In this document: positions 6,727 through 13,766 of the stretch, one piece after another
Layout: each line of letters opens with the position of its first letter
Numbering within the stretch: the stretch's first letter is position 1
Made by a program: the position numbers and the translations under genes
The notes under the pieces: generated by a model
What the model saw: the letters and a program-made list of their open reading frames with translations, nothing else
What the model was told of the DNA's origin: nothing
The model's database searches: none
From: CAZIRO01 sp964541595
GTDB lineage: Bacteria; Acidobacteriota; HRBIN11
Assembly (NCBI GenBank): GCA_964541595.1
Contig: CAZIRO010000056.1
Location: forward strand, 1 to 15,219
DNA length: 15,219 bases
Direction: 5' to 3'

Positions 6727-7252
6727 GATGCGTCTCCTCCTGCCACCAGCGCCGTAACTTCTGGCGACCACGAAAGATGTAGTTCTTGACCTGTTGTAAC
6801 GAACACCGCATGACCCGGGCGATCTCTTCATACCGCATGTCATGAAACACACACAGGATCAGGGCGGTTCGCTCGCGCAGGGTCAATCGGTCCAGCCCGC
6901 GAATCAACCACTGCAGGTCCTGCCGCTGCATCCAGCGCGTTTCGGGGTCCGCGCGTGTCGCCGCGCGGACATGCAACAGGGGAAACCAGCGGCGAAACCG
7001 TTCGTACCGCCACTGATGCCGCACATAGTTGTATGCGATGCGAAACACCCAGGCCCGAAAGTGTCCCCGGTCTCGATAGCGCGGCAACGCCCGCCAGACG
7101 CGTATACACACCTCCTGTGCGGCATCCCGGGCGTATTCCACATCTCGCCAGAACCGATATGCATACGTGTATGCCCACATGTGAACCTGCCGCATGAGTA
7201 CCTCCAGTGCATCCGCATCGCCCCGCTGCGCACGTTCGACCAGATCCTGCAT
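6653..7252 (-). CDS. ECF-type RNA polymerase sigma factor
   Basis: 199 aa. Sigma region 2 spans about 20-90 (DAAQEVCIRVWRALPRYRDR, FRAWVFRIAYNYVRHQWR) and region 4 about 115-170 (LTLRERTALILCVFHDMRYE, then EEIARVMRCSLQQVKNYIFR with the helix-turn-helix). No region 1 or 3 is present, as in ECF sigma factors. The start MQDLVERAQRGD matches the family N-terminus and has an AGGT ribosome-binding site; an upstream in-frame extension has no such features. The last 24 codons overlap the anti-sigma gene. The pair probably controls an envelope-stress regulon. Confidence 0.9.
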   Translation of the reverse strand: MQDLVERAQRGDADALEVLMRQVHMWAYTYAYRFWRDVEYARDAAQEVCIRVWRALPRYRDRGHFRAWVFRIAYNYVRHQWRYERFRRWFPLLHVRAATRADPETRWMQRQDLQWLIRGLDRLTLRERTALILCVFHDMRYEEIARVMRCSLQQVKNYIFRGRQKLRRWWQEETHHASTVSQVSDAVDGSPRSEATGST

Positions 7253-7290
7253 CGGCGTTACCTGCGCGGTGTGTGTATATACGTCATTAT

Positions 7291-7318
7291 GATAACTCCC
7301 GACCCCGGAAAAGGTTTC
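7291..7318 (-). promoter_or_regulatory. Possible ECF-type promoter upstream of the sigma gene
   Basis: On the minus strand GAAACC (7313-7318) is followed after 16 bases by GTTATC (7291-7296). GAAAC/GGAAC-type -35 boxes with a 16-nt spacer are typical of ECF sigma promoters, which are often autoregulated. A CATAAT hexamer overlapping this site could alternatively serve as a sigma70 -10. Transcription would start about 30 nt before the sigma ATG. Confidence 0.3.
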
Positions 7319-7347
7319 ACGGAACCGTCCGTACCGGAGTATAAACA

Positions 7348-8208
7348 TCATGCAAGGACAAAGAGCAGCAGCGCGAGAGTCAGACAATAAACCCCAAAAT
7401 AATGCAGCCGATACCGCACGGTCCAGACGCGTAACCAGTGGAGTGCACCGTACCCGACGAGCGCTGCAATGCCCATACTGAGGAGATGCATGTGTACCGG
7501 AAGGAGGAGCGGAATCCCGCGTGTCATGACCCGCAGGATGTCCATCACCCATGCGGCAAAAATGAGTGGGATGCCCGTATAAAACGAAAAGCGAAACGCC
7601 ATCTCCGGGGAAAGTCCCCCGAGCAGGCCGGCGACGATCGTGACGCCCGATCGGCTGACCCCCGGAAAGAGCGCCCAGACCTGAAACAACCCGACCAGGA
7701 GCGCAATCTGCACGCCCATATGCCAGTGCGAAAACTGCACACTCCCGCGCGGACGCCACCAGCGCAACGGGACCAGGGTTGCAGCGGTGACCACGAACCC
7801 GTACCGGACCCAGCGCAGATCCGCAAACGCATGTTCCACCGTGTCAGCCAGCCACCAGCCGATCCCGCCGGTGATCAGGGTGGCGAGCATGACCGATCCC
7901 CACTGAACGGTCATGGGTGCGGTCCACCATGCTCGCCACCGGTAGCGGGATCGCCACCCTTGGAGCATCCATCGGGCAGCCGTGCGGAAATCGTTCCGGA
8001 AATAGACGACCGCAGCGAGCAAAGTTCCCATATGCAGGCTGAGCGTGAGGAGCACCCATTCCGATGTGTGCATATTCTGTACAATTAAACAGCGAAGGGA
8101 CAATAAATGGCCACTACTGGAAACGGGCAGAAACTCCGTCAAACCCTGAAGTATGCTTAAAATTACGATATAAGTAGTAATTTCTAAATGAAAGGATATA
8201 TTCTTCAA
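7348..8208 (-). CDS. uppP: Undecaprenyl-diphosphate phosphatase UppP/BacA
   Basis: 286 aa multi-pass membrane enzyme that removes a phosphate from undecaprenyl diphosphate, recycling the lipid carrier for peptidoglycan and O-antigen synthesis; higher dosage gives bacitracin resistance. Both family active-site motifs are intact: QGLTEFLPVSSSGHL (21-35, with Q21, E25, H34) and PGVSRSGVT (182-190, with R187). The start is TTG, supported by TGAGG eight bases upstream and by the family N-terminus; no ATG or GTG in this frame fits. The first 140 nt are strikingly AT-rich against the rest of the gene. Confidence 0.95.
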   Translation of the reverse strand: MKNISFHLEITTYIVILSILQGLTEFLPVSSSGHLLSLRCLIVQNMHTSEWVLLTLSLHMGTLLAAVVYFRNDFRTAARWMLQGWRSRYRWRAWWTAPMTVQWGSVMLATLITGGIGWWLADTVEHAFADLRWVRYGFVVTAATLVPLRWWRPRGSVQFSHWHMGVQIALLVGLFQVWALFPGVSRSGVTIVAGLLGGLSPEMAFRFSFYTGIPLIFAAWVMDILRVMTRGIPLLLPVHMHLLSMGIAALVGYGALHWLRVWTVRYRLHYFGVYCLTLALLLFVLA

Positions 8209-8302
8209 TCTATGGGCCTCAGATTACCGATTTCGTGCCCACCGGGTATGGTTGGCATGAAATTTGCATATCTCCCGTCCGCCACACTACCCGGGCCGAT
8301 GC

Positions 8303-8339
8303 GGACGGTACGACGTGTGCCCCTCCTGTCGTACCGTCC
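8303..8339. terminator. Perfect 12-bp hairpin between nuoD and uppP
   Basis: GGACGGTACGAC (8303-8314) and GTCGTACCGTCC (8328-8339) are exact inverse complements around a 13-nt loop. On the minus strand it begins 18 nt after the nuoD stop, so it probably ends the nuoABCD transcript. No T-run follows on that strand; the plus strand reads CTATTCTTTTTTA about 15 nt downstream. The remaining 94 nt to the uppP start contain no promoter I can defend. Confidence 0.55.
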
Positions 8340-8357
8340 CGACCCCTCTATTCTTTT

Positions 8358-9740
8358 TTACCGTTCCAGTTCCCCACCGATCATATTGATCGATCCGAAA
8401 ATCGGTACGATATCCGCCACGGTATGGCCGCGAATCATTTCGACCAGACCGGATGTCAATGCAAAACAGGGCCCCCGCACGCGAATGCGGTACGGGTGAT
8501 CCTCGCCGGTACTGACGATATAAAACCCGAGTTCCCCATTCGCCCCCTCCTCTGCATGGTACACCTCACCCGCCGGCGGACGAATACCGTGACCATTCAT
8601 GATCAGTTTGAAATGGTTCATCAGGGATTCGATGGTCGTGTACGTCTCCTCCCGCGGAGGCAGGACCACGGTGCGATCCGGAACGTTGATGTGGTCCCAA
8701 TGCATGGCTTCCGCACCCTCCAGGGTATTCGCCAGCCGCACGCGCACACGATCCGGATCGAAGGACAGCCGGCCCGTACGACCGATGTCGTCCAGTTCCC
8801 ATGCACGAAACTCCTGCGCCATGACCACCGGTTCTTCCTCGGGAATTCGCTCCAGACACTGTGCAATGATACGAATGCTCTGTTCCATCTCTTCCATCCG
8901 CACCAGATAGCGATCCAGATTATCCCCGACCTCACCGATGGGCACATCGAAATCGAGTTCATCGTAAACGAGATAGGGCTGATCCTTACGCAGATCAAAG
9001 GGTACACCACAGGCGCGCAGACACGGTCCGGTAAACCCGTAACTGATCGCCGTATCCGCGTCGATCACGCCGACGTCTCGCATCCGATCCAGAAAGATCC
9101 GGTTGCCCGTGATCATTCCGTGAATTTCCTTCAACACCTGACGCACACCGCGCAACCGCTCGCGACAGGCGGGAGCGAATCCATCTGGAAGATCGGCTTT
9201 CAATCCTCCCACACGGGTATAACTCGTTGTCAGGCGCGCGCCGCAGACCATTTCGATCAGTTCCCACAACCACTCCCGTGCTTTGATCATGTAAAGGAAG
9301 GCGGTCATGGCACCGAGTTCCATCAATGCCGCGCCGATACAGGTCAGATGGTCGGTCAACCGCGAGATCTCGGACATGAGCACACGGATGTACTGCGCGC
9401 GCCGGGGGACTTCGATACCGAGCAATTTTTCCACGGTCATCACGTAGGCGACGTTATTGATCAGCGGAGATACGTAGTTCAACCGGTCCGTATAGGGGAT
9501 CACCTGGTTCCACGTTTTATACTCACAGGTTTTTTCAAACGCGCGGTGCAGGTATCCGATTTCGATATCGGCATCGACGACGTACTCACCGTCGAGTTCC
9601 AGAATGATCTTGATGATACCGTGCATCGCCGGATGTGAGGGTCCCATATTCAGAAACAGATGGGTTTTTCCATCCTCTTCCCAGACGATCACGTCGTCCC
9701 GTTCACGGGTCATCTGTTCCAGATATCTGGATCGCGCCAT
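8358..9740 (-). CDS. nuoD: NADH-quinone oxidoreductase subunit D
   Basis: 460 aa, the 49-kDa subunit of complex I, which forms the quinone pocket next to cluster N2 with NuoB. GPSHPAMHG (33-41; H36, H40) and the following Tyr (Y89 in RLNYVSPL) are the quinone-site residues. The C-terminal end DIVPIFGSINMIGGELER is typical. The protein is about 50 residues longer than the common form; the extra segment lies at about 306-358, ahead of LPPREETYTTIESLMNHFKL. GAGGGA supports the ATG. It overlaps the end of nuoC by 31 nt. Confidence 0.96.
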   Translation of the reverse strand: MARSRYLEQMTRERDDVIVWEEDGKTHLFLNMGPSHPAMHGIIKIILELDGEYVVDADIEIGYLHRAFEKTCEYKTWNQVIPYTDRLNYVSPLINNVAYVMTVEKLLGIEVPRRAQYIRVLMSEISRLTDHLTCIGAALMELGAMTAFLYMIKAREWLWELIEMVCGARLTTSYTRVGGLKADLPDGFAPACRERLRGVRQVLKEIHGMITGNRIFLDRMRDVGVIDADTAISYGFTGPCLRACGVPFDLRKDQPYLVYDELDFDVPIGEVGDNLDRYLVRMEEMEQSIRIIAQCLERIPEEEPVVMAQEFRAWELDDIGRTGRLSFDPDRVRVRLANTLEGAEAMHWDHINVPDRTVVLPPREETYTTIESLMNHFKLIMNGHGIRPPAGEVYHAEEGANGELGFYIVSTGEDHPYRIRVRGPCFALTSGLVEMIRGHTVADIVPIFGSINMIGGELER

Positions 9741-10246
9741 GGGTCCCTCGGTGCGATACGATAGGGTACACGGGGTTGTTCCTGTCGCAGCGGGTAGTCT
9801 TTACGCAACGGGTGACCTTCAAACTCGTCGTACATCAATATACGACGCAGATCGGGATGGTGACGAAAGCGGATACCGAACATATCGTACACTTCCCGTT
9901 CCAGCCAGTTGGCGCCCCGCCACAGGTCGGTCACCGAATCGACGGTGTCACCGTCATCGACACGGGTTTTCACGCGCAACCGGCGATTGTATTTCAGAGA
10001 GTACAGGTGGTAGACCACGTCAAACCGGGGATGTCGTTCCGGCCAGTCCACGGCCGTAATGTCCATCAGGAAGTTGAACTGCATCCGCGGATCGTCGCGC
10101 AGAAACCGCATGAGTTCATGGAGTTTCGTGGGGAGAATGACCACCGTTTCGTCCCCCCGAAACGCATGCATTTCGACCACCGCACTGCCGAACTTCTGTC
10201 GAATGGCCGTCAACACCGGACTGTGCGACACATCACGGGCCGACAT
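9710..10246 (-). CDS. nuoC: NADH-quinone oxidoreductase subunit C
   Basis: 178 aa, the 30-kDa hydrophilic subunit of complex I. The signature WLEREVYDMFGIRFRHHPDL, followed by RRILMYDEFEGHPLRKDYPL, is clear. A longer in-frame reading runs through nuoB sequence, but MSARDVSHSP is preferred: GAGGCGTGACC is just upstream and the start lies 2 nt after the nuoB stop (TGACCATG). nuoC and nuoD are separate genes here, not the fused nuoCD of enterobacteria. Confidence 0.96.
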   Translation of the reverse strand: MSARDVSHSPVLTAIRQKFGSAVVEMHAFRGDETVVILPTKLHELMRFLRDDPRMQFNFLMDITAVDWPERHPRFDVVYHLYSLKYNRRLRVKTRVDDGDTVDSVTDLWRGANWLEREVYDMFGIRFRHHPDLRRILMYDEFEGHPLRKDYPLRQEQPRVPYRIAPRDPWRDPDIWNR

Positions 10247-10248
10247 GG

Positions 10249-10827
10249 TCACGCCTCGGAGACATCCCGATCGGATGGGGAATCCGTCACGGCGACGGGT
10301 TCCTCCACACCGGGCATCCAGGTCCGGGCATACGGGGAAGGTACGGTTTCTTCCAGCAATCGCATATCCCGCCCCTGCTGCTGAATTTTGGCCTGCAGTT
10401 TCATAATGCCGTCCAATACCATTTCCGGACGCGGGGGACATCCCGGAATGTATACGTCCACGGGAATGATCAGATCAATGCCCTGAACGGCGGCGTAATT
10501 GTGATAAAACCCGCCGCTTGTGGCGCACACACCGAACGAGATCACCCATTTCGGTTCCGCCATCTGTTCATAGACCTTCCGCAGGATGGGCGCCATCTTG
10601 TGGTTCACCGTACCGACCACGATGAGCACGTCCGCCTGGCGCGGGGAAAACCGTGGCAGTGCCGCGCCGAAGCGGTCCAGATCGTAAAACGGTCCCGCAA
10701 CGGACATGTACTCCATGCCGCAGCAGGCGGTCACAAACGGATACTGAAACAGGGAAAACTTCCGCGCCCACTGCACGAACGCCTGCAATCGCGTGGTCAG
10801 GAATCCTCCCTGACCGGCGTAGTTCAC
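10249..10827 (-). CDS. nuoB: NADH-quinone oxidoreductase subunit B
   Basis: 192 aa. It carries iron-sulfur cluster N2, the last electron carrier before quinone. All four ligands are present: the tandem Cys in FVTACCGMEYM (C35, C36), C101 in GVCATSGGFYHNY and C130 in VYIPGCPPRPE. The start is GTG with GGAGG seven bases upstream; the in-frame ATG 60 nt earlier lies inside nuoA and lacks family sequence. The C-terminal tail after residue 165 is acidic and less conserved. Confidence 0.96.
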   Translation of the reverse strand: MNYAGQGGFLTTRLQAFVQWARKFSLFQYPFVTACCGMEYMSVAGPFYDLDRFGAALPRFSPRQADVLIVVGTVNHKMAPILRKVYEQMAEPKWVISFGVCATSGGFYHNYAAVQGIDLIIPVDVYIPGCPPRPEMVLDGIMKLQAKIQQQGRDMRLLEETVPSPYARTWMPGVEEPVAVTDSPSDRDVSEA

Positions 10828-10852
10828 GGTCGCACCTCCATCTGCGTGGGAA

Positions 10853-11305
10853 TCAGGTCTGCGGGGGTACCGTGCCGAATTGCGCACGCCGGCGAATGAG
10901 TTCCCGCAGACGGGGGCGGATGGCCTCTTCGGGCGGTCCCCAGATCTGGAGACCCCCGTGTCGCCAGAAATAGATCAACCCGATGACGAGCAGACCGGCA
11001 TAAAACGTCATCAGGAACACACCGGGCCAGCCGAGATCGCGGACCAGCACGGCCCACGGAAGAAAAAATGCGAGTTCAATGTCCAGCAATACGAACACGA
11101 TGGCCAGGCGGTAAAAACGTACGGGATACCGGATCGGCGGCGGGGTCGTCCATTCCACCCCGCATTCAAAGAGGTCCGCTTTCGCCGGTGCGGAGTGTGC
11201 GGGCGGACTCACGCGTGGGAACAGCAGTCGATTGACCACCACGAACAATGTGGCATTGGCCAGGACGATCAACACAAACGCCAGGACTGTGGCGATGTTC
11301 ACCAT
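10853..11305 (-). CDS. nuoA: NADH-quinone oxidoreductase subunit A
   Basis: 150 aa membrane subunit of complex I with three transmembrane helices (about 3-27, 66-88, 94-114). The family signatures FECGVEW (46-52, the FECG loop near the quinone entry) and LLDIELAFFLPW (73-84) are visible. MVNIATVL is chosen over an ATG 36 nt upstream because AGGGAG lies eight bases before it. It is the first gene of nuoABCD. Confidence 0.95.
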   Translation of the reverse strand: MVNIATVLAFVLIVLANATLFVVVNRLLFPRVSPPAHSAPAKADLFECGVEWTTPPPIRYPVRFYRLAIVFVLLDIELAFFLPWAVLVRDLGWPGVFLMTFYAGLLVIGLIYFWRHGGLQIWGPPEEAIRPRLRELIRRRAQFGTVPPQT

Positions 11306-11369
11306 GACGATGCTCCCTGACCCACCGGTGATCGCCGGCAACCGCGTGGTCTGACTATCGTGACCGTCC

Positions 11370-11407
11370 TGCGACGTCAGAGGACTTCAACTCTTTCGGG
11401 CGTCGCA
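11370..11407 (-). repeat. Inverted repeat in the nuo leader
   Basis: TGCGACG (11370-11376) and CGTCGCA (11401-11407) can pair across a 24-nt loop. A smaller stem (GTCCT/AGGAC) also lies in this region. It falls within the predicted 120-nt untranslated leader of nuoA. It may be an mRNA structural element; a 7-bp pair in GC-rich sequence could be chance. Confidence 0.25.
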
Positions 11408-11432
11408 CGTGTCCACGTTCCGGACTTCCTAA

Positions 11433-11461
11433 AAGGTACGCGAAAACGCTCCGACTGTCAA
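11433..11461 (-). promoter_or_regulatory. Candidate promoter of nuoABCD
   Basis: On the minus strand a perfect TTGACA (11456-11461) is followed after 17 bases by TACCTT (11433-11438, 3/6 match to -10). Transcription would start near 11426. It begins only 25 nt after the stop of the upstream sulfatase-fold gene, so the nuo operon appears to have its own promoter. The poor -10 suggests activator help or modest strength. Confidence 0.45.
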
Positions 11462-11485
11462 CGTGCACGGCCCATCGCTCTCGTT

Positions 11486-13639
11486 TCAATCTCCCACCCG
11501 CTTCTCTTCCGATGCACACGGAACCAGGCGAGGCGCGTCCACGGCAACGCTGAGAAACCGGGGATCCAGTGCGTCTTCCACGTCAAACGGACTGTCTGCA
11601 CCGTCCGGCGTTTCGACCGTAAGGGGCACCCACATCCGGCCGAAGGGGAAGTCGATCGGGACGGTCACCGGTTGCCACGCGTCCGAACGTGCACGTACCG
11701 TGAACGCGCGCCGGTCGGACTGCAGCCGAAACCGAACAAGACGCGGGCGATGATACGCAAGGATTCGACCTCGAAGCGTAAAACACCGCTGCCGTTGCAT
11801 CCATGCGGGACGCACAAGGTACAGTTCACCGGACGTTCCGGTCAGCCATTGAATGTCCGAACGGTCGAGAGTAAACCGGGACCACGCCGCGCTCCACACC
11901 ACCACCGGGCCGACGGGAACCGTGCGCGCACCACCAATGGAAAAACGTGTATCGGCACCGCGCTGACCCAGACGCACGTCCCGTATGGTCCACCGAGGAT
12001 GCACCGTGGCATCGTGCGGCAGTGCGATCACCGCAACGCCCGATTGCCCCGGAGCGACGTCCTGCGCAAACCCGCCGGTCCATGTGGATCCGGAAAGTTC
12101 CTGAATATGCACATCCACCACGACCGATCCGCGCCCCCGGGTATCGCCGGACGGCCAGATATACGGACTTTCATTGTGGATCCGGACCGCAAGTTCCCAG
12201 TGTTCCCTGTTCATGTTGTAACGAATCCGATAGGCCACCACCCGCCCCCGAAAGGCTTCCGCGGGCAACCGGGTGGGGGCCACACGAAACCGGTCTTCGG
12301 TATGTTCGGCGGCCACGTATCCGAGCGCACGCAACTGCTGCAGGGGTTGGAGTACCCGATGCGCCTGGCGCAAAACGCGTCCCGCCCACATCCACTGGCG
12401 CAGGAGATGGAACATCTGGCGCACCCGGACCGGCATCAACGGCGCTCGATTACCTTCGAACCACCGCTCGTCCGGGAGACGATACAGTTCAACGAGCGGC
12501 AGGCGGTCGGATCCGGGCCGGAACCCGGGACGGTGCACCACGAGTTTCCACGGTCCCTGACGCAACGCGCACATTCTCATCTGTGGCGCGCAACTGATCT
12601 GGATGGACCATCCTGTCGCGTGCGGGTCGTGCCATACGGTCTGTAACGGACGAAAGTCCACCCAATCCGGAACGGGTATCCGAAACCAGCGCAGTACGGT
12701 CGGGAACAGGTCCTGCATGTAAACGTATGCCGCGTACCGGCCGGCGCGATGTCGAAACGATGCGGGCGGCCGCACGATCAACGGTACCCGGATGTTTTCC
12801 TCGTACACGCTGACCATGTGGTAATATTCCCCGTGTTCGCCGAACGCTTCGCCGTGATCACCGGTGATCACGAGCCAGATGCGATCCAACCAGCCGGCCC
12901 GCCTTAACCGATGCAGGAACACACCGAGCGCGTGATCTGCCCATCGGAGATTCGCATCGTACCAGAAACGAATCGCACGAATCTGAGCCTCCGTCGGTTC
13001 CACCTGATGGGTATGAAACAGATAGATCCAGTTGCTCAGACTGTATGCCCGCGGGGGTACGGGCGCACCGATCTGGACACCGTACGCACGTGGGGGTGTA
13101 TACGGTTCATGCGGTTGCATAAGATGCACATAGAGGAAAAACGGGCGCGTCTGTTGCTGTATCCAGTTGAACGCATCCTGAAGGATACGAAACGGAGACG
13201 GCGTGCGTTTTCGCCAGGCGTAGTACACAAAATGGTCCACGCCGCGTGCGTATCCGAAGAGCGGCGTGATGTTGGCGTTAACCGACAGTACCGCCGTGCG
13301 AATCCCGTGGTTGTGCAGGATCTCCGGAAGCGTCGGCATGCTCTTTGCAATGGACTCGATCTTGTGCACACCCGTCCACAGACTGGCCAGTGCCAGACGG
13401 GTGTTACAGGCCACGGAATACGCCCGTTCCATCACGATGGCGTCCCGCGCGAGCCGATCGATATACGGGGTCGTCGGGCGCGGGTATCCATAGACACCGA
13501 AATGGTCCGCACGTGCCGCATCGAGCAGCACAATGACCACGCCATACGGGCGGTGTGCCGGTACGTCCATACGGGTGATGGCGAAGAATCCCAGAACGGT
13601 TCCGAGCAAAATCCACCAGATGCGCGTCCGTTTCCTCAC
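11486..13639 (-). CDS. Membrane-anchored sulfatase-fold (alkaline phosphatase superfamily) protein
   Basis: 717 aa. An N-terminal membrane anchor or uncleaved signal (7-23) precedes a sulfatase-fold domain (about 32-445) with VVIVLLDAARADHFGVYGYP (metal ligand D40), ITGDHGEAFGEHGEYYH (259-273; D261, H262) and QPHEPYTPP. At the catalytic position, ten residues before the G of LWTG, is Thr80 where sulfatases need Cys or Ser for formylglycine. This favours phosphohydrolase, phosphodiesterase or phosphotransferase chemistry over sulfate-ester cleavage. Two beta-rich regions follow (about 465-545 and 605-707); the last ends DPRFLSVAVDAPRLV, resembling a segment found at the C-termini of some bacterial glycosyltransferases. 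The start is GTG behind AGGGGGAT. Substrate unknown. Confidence 0.8.
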   Translation of the reverse strand: MRKRTRIWWILLGTVLGFFAITRMDVPAHRPYGVVIVLLDAARADHFGVYGYPRPTTPYIDRLARDAIVMERAYSVACNTRLALASLWTGVHKIESIAKSMPTLPEILHNHGIRTAVLSVNANITPLFGYARGVDHFVYYAWRKRTPSPFRILQDAFNWIQQQTRPFFLYVHLMQPHEPYTPPRAYGVQIGAPVPPRAYSLSNWIYLFHTHQVEPTEAQIRAIRFWYDANLRWADHALGVFLHRLRRAGWLDRIWLVITGDHGEAFGEHGEYYHMVSVYEENIRVPLIVRPPASFRHRAGRYAAYVYMQDLFPTVLRWFRIPVPDWVDFRPLQTVWHDPHATGWSIQISCAPQMRMCALRQGPWKLVVHRPGFRPGSDRLPLVELYRLPDERWFEGNRAPLMPVRVRQMFHLLRQWMWAGRVLRQAHRVLQPLQQLRALGYVAAEHTEDRFRVAPTRLPAEAFRGRVVAYRIRYNMNREHWELAVRIHNESPYIWPSGDTRGRGSVVVDVHIQELSGSTWTGGFAQDVAPGQSGVAVIALPHDATVHPRWTIRDVRLGQRGADTRFSIGGARTVPVGPVVVWSAAWSRFTLDRSDIQWLTGTSGELYLVRPAWMQRQRCFTLRGRILAYHRPRLVRFRLQSDRRAFTVRARSDAWQPVTVPIDFPFGRMWVPLTVETPDGADSPFDVEDALDPRFLSVAVDAPRLVPCASEEKRVGD

Positions 13640-13673
13640 GGCATCCCCCTGTTTCGGGTGATGTACTCCCAGA

Positions 13674-13766
13674 GTGACGAGGGAAAAGAAACGCGGGGAA
13701 GCGTGACGACGTGCATCGACACTTCGTCACTTTTCCCCGCGTCACTTCCCCGCCCGTGACTTCACG
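13674..13766. repeat. Array of GTGACG/CGTCAC repeats with a large hairpin
   Basis: The gap between the flippase-like and sulfatase-fold genes is packed with related repeats. CGCGGGGAAGCGTGACGA (13692-13709) and TCGTCACTTTTCCCCGCG (13724-13741) form an 18-bp stem with two mismatches and a 14-nt loop. Another direct unit, CGTCACTTCCCCGC (13740-13753), shares CG with it. GTGACGAGGGAAAAGA (13674-13689) is a permuted copy. CGTGACTTCACG (13755-13766) is a 5+2+5 dyad over the flippase-like gene's stop. It could be a terminator plus operator array; role unknown. Confidence 0.7.

Noticed and set aside
13674..13766. CRISPR array
   Set aside because: Units are short, alternate in orientation and abut or overlap without regular unique spacers; no cas gene is nearby.
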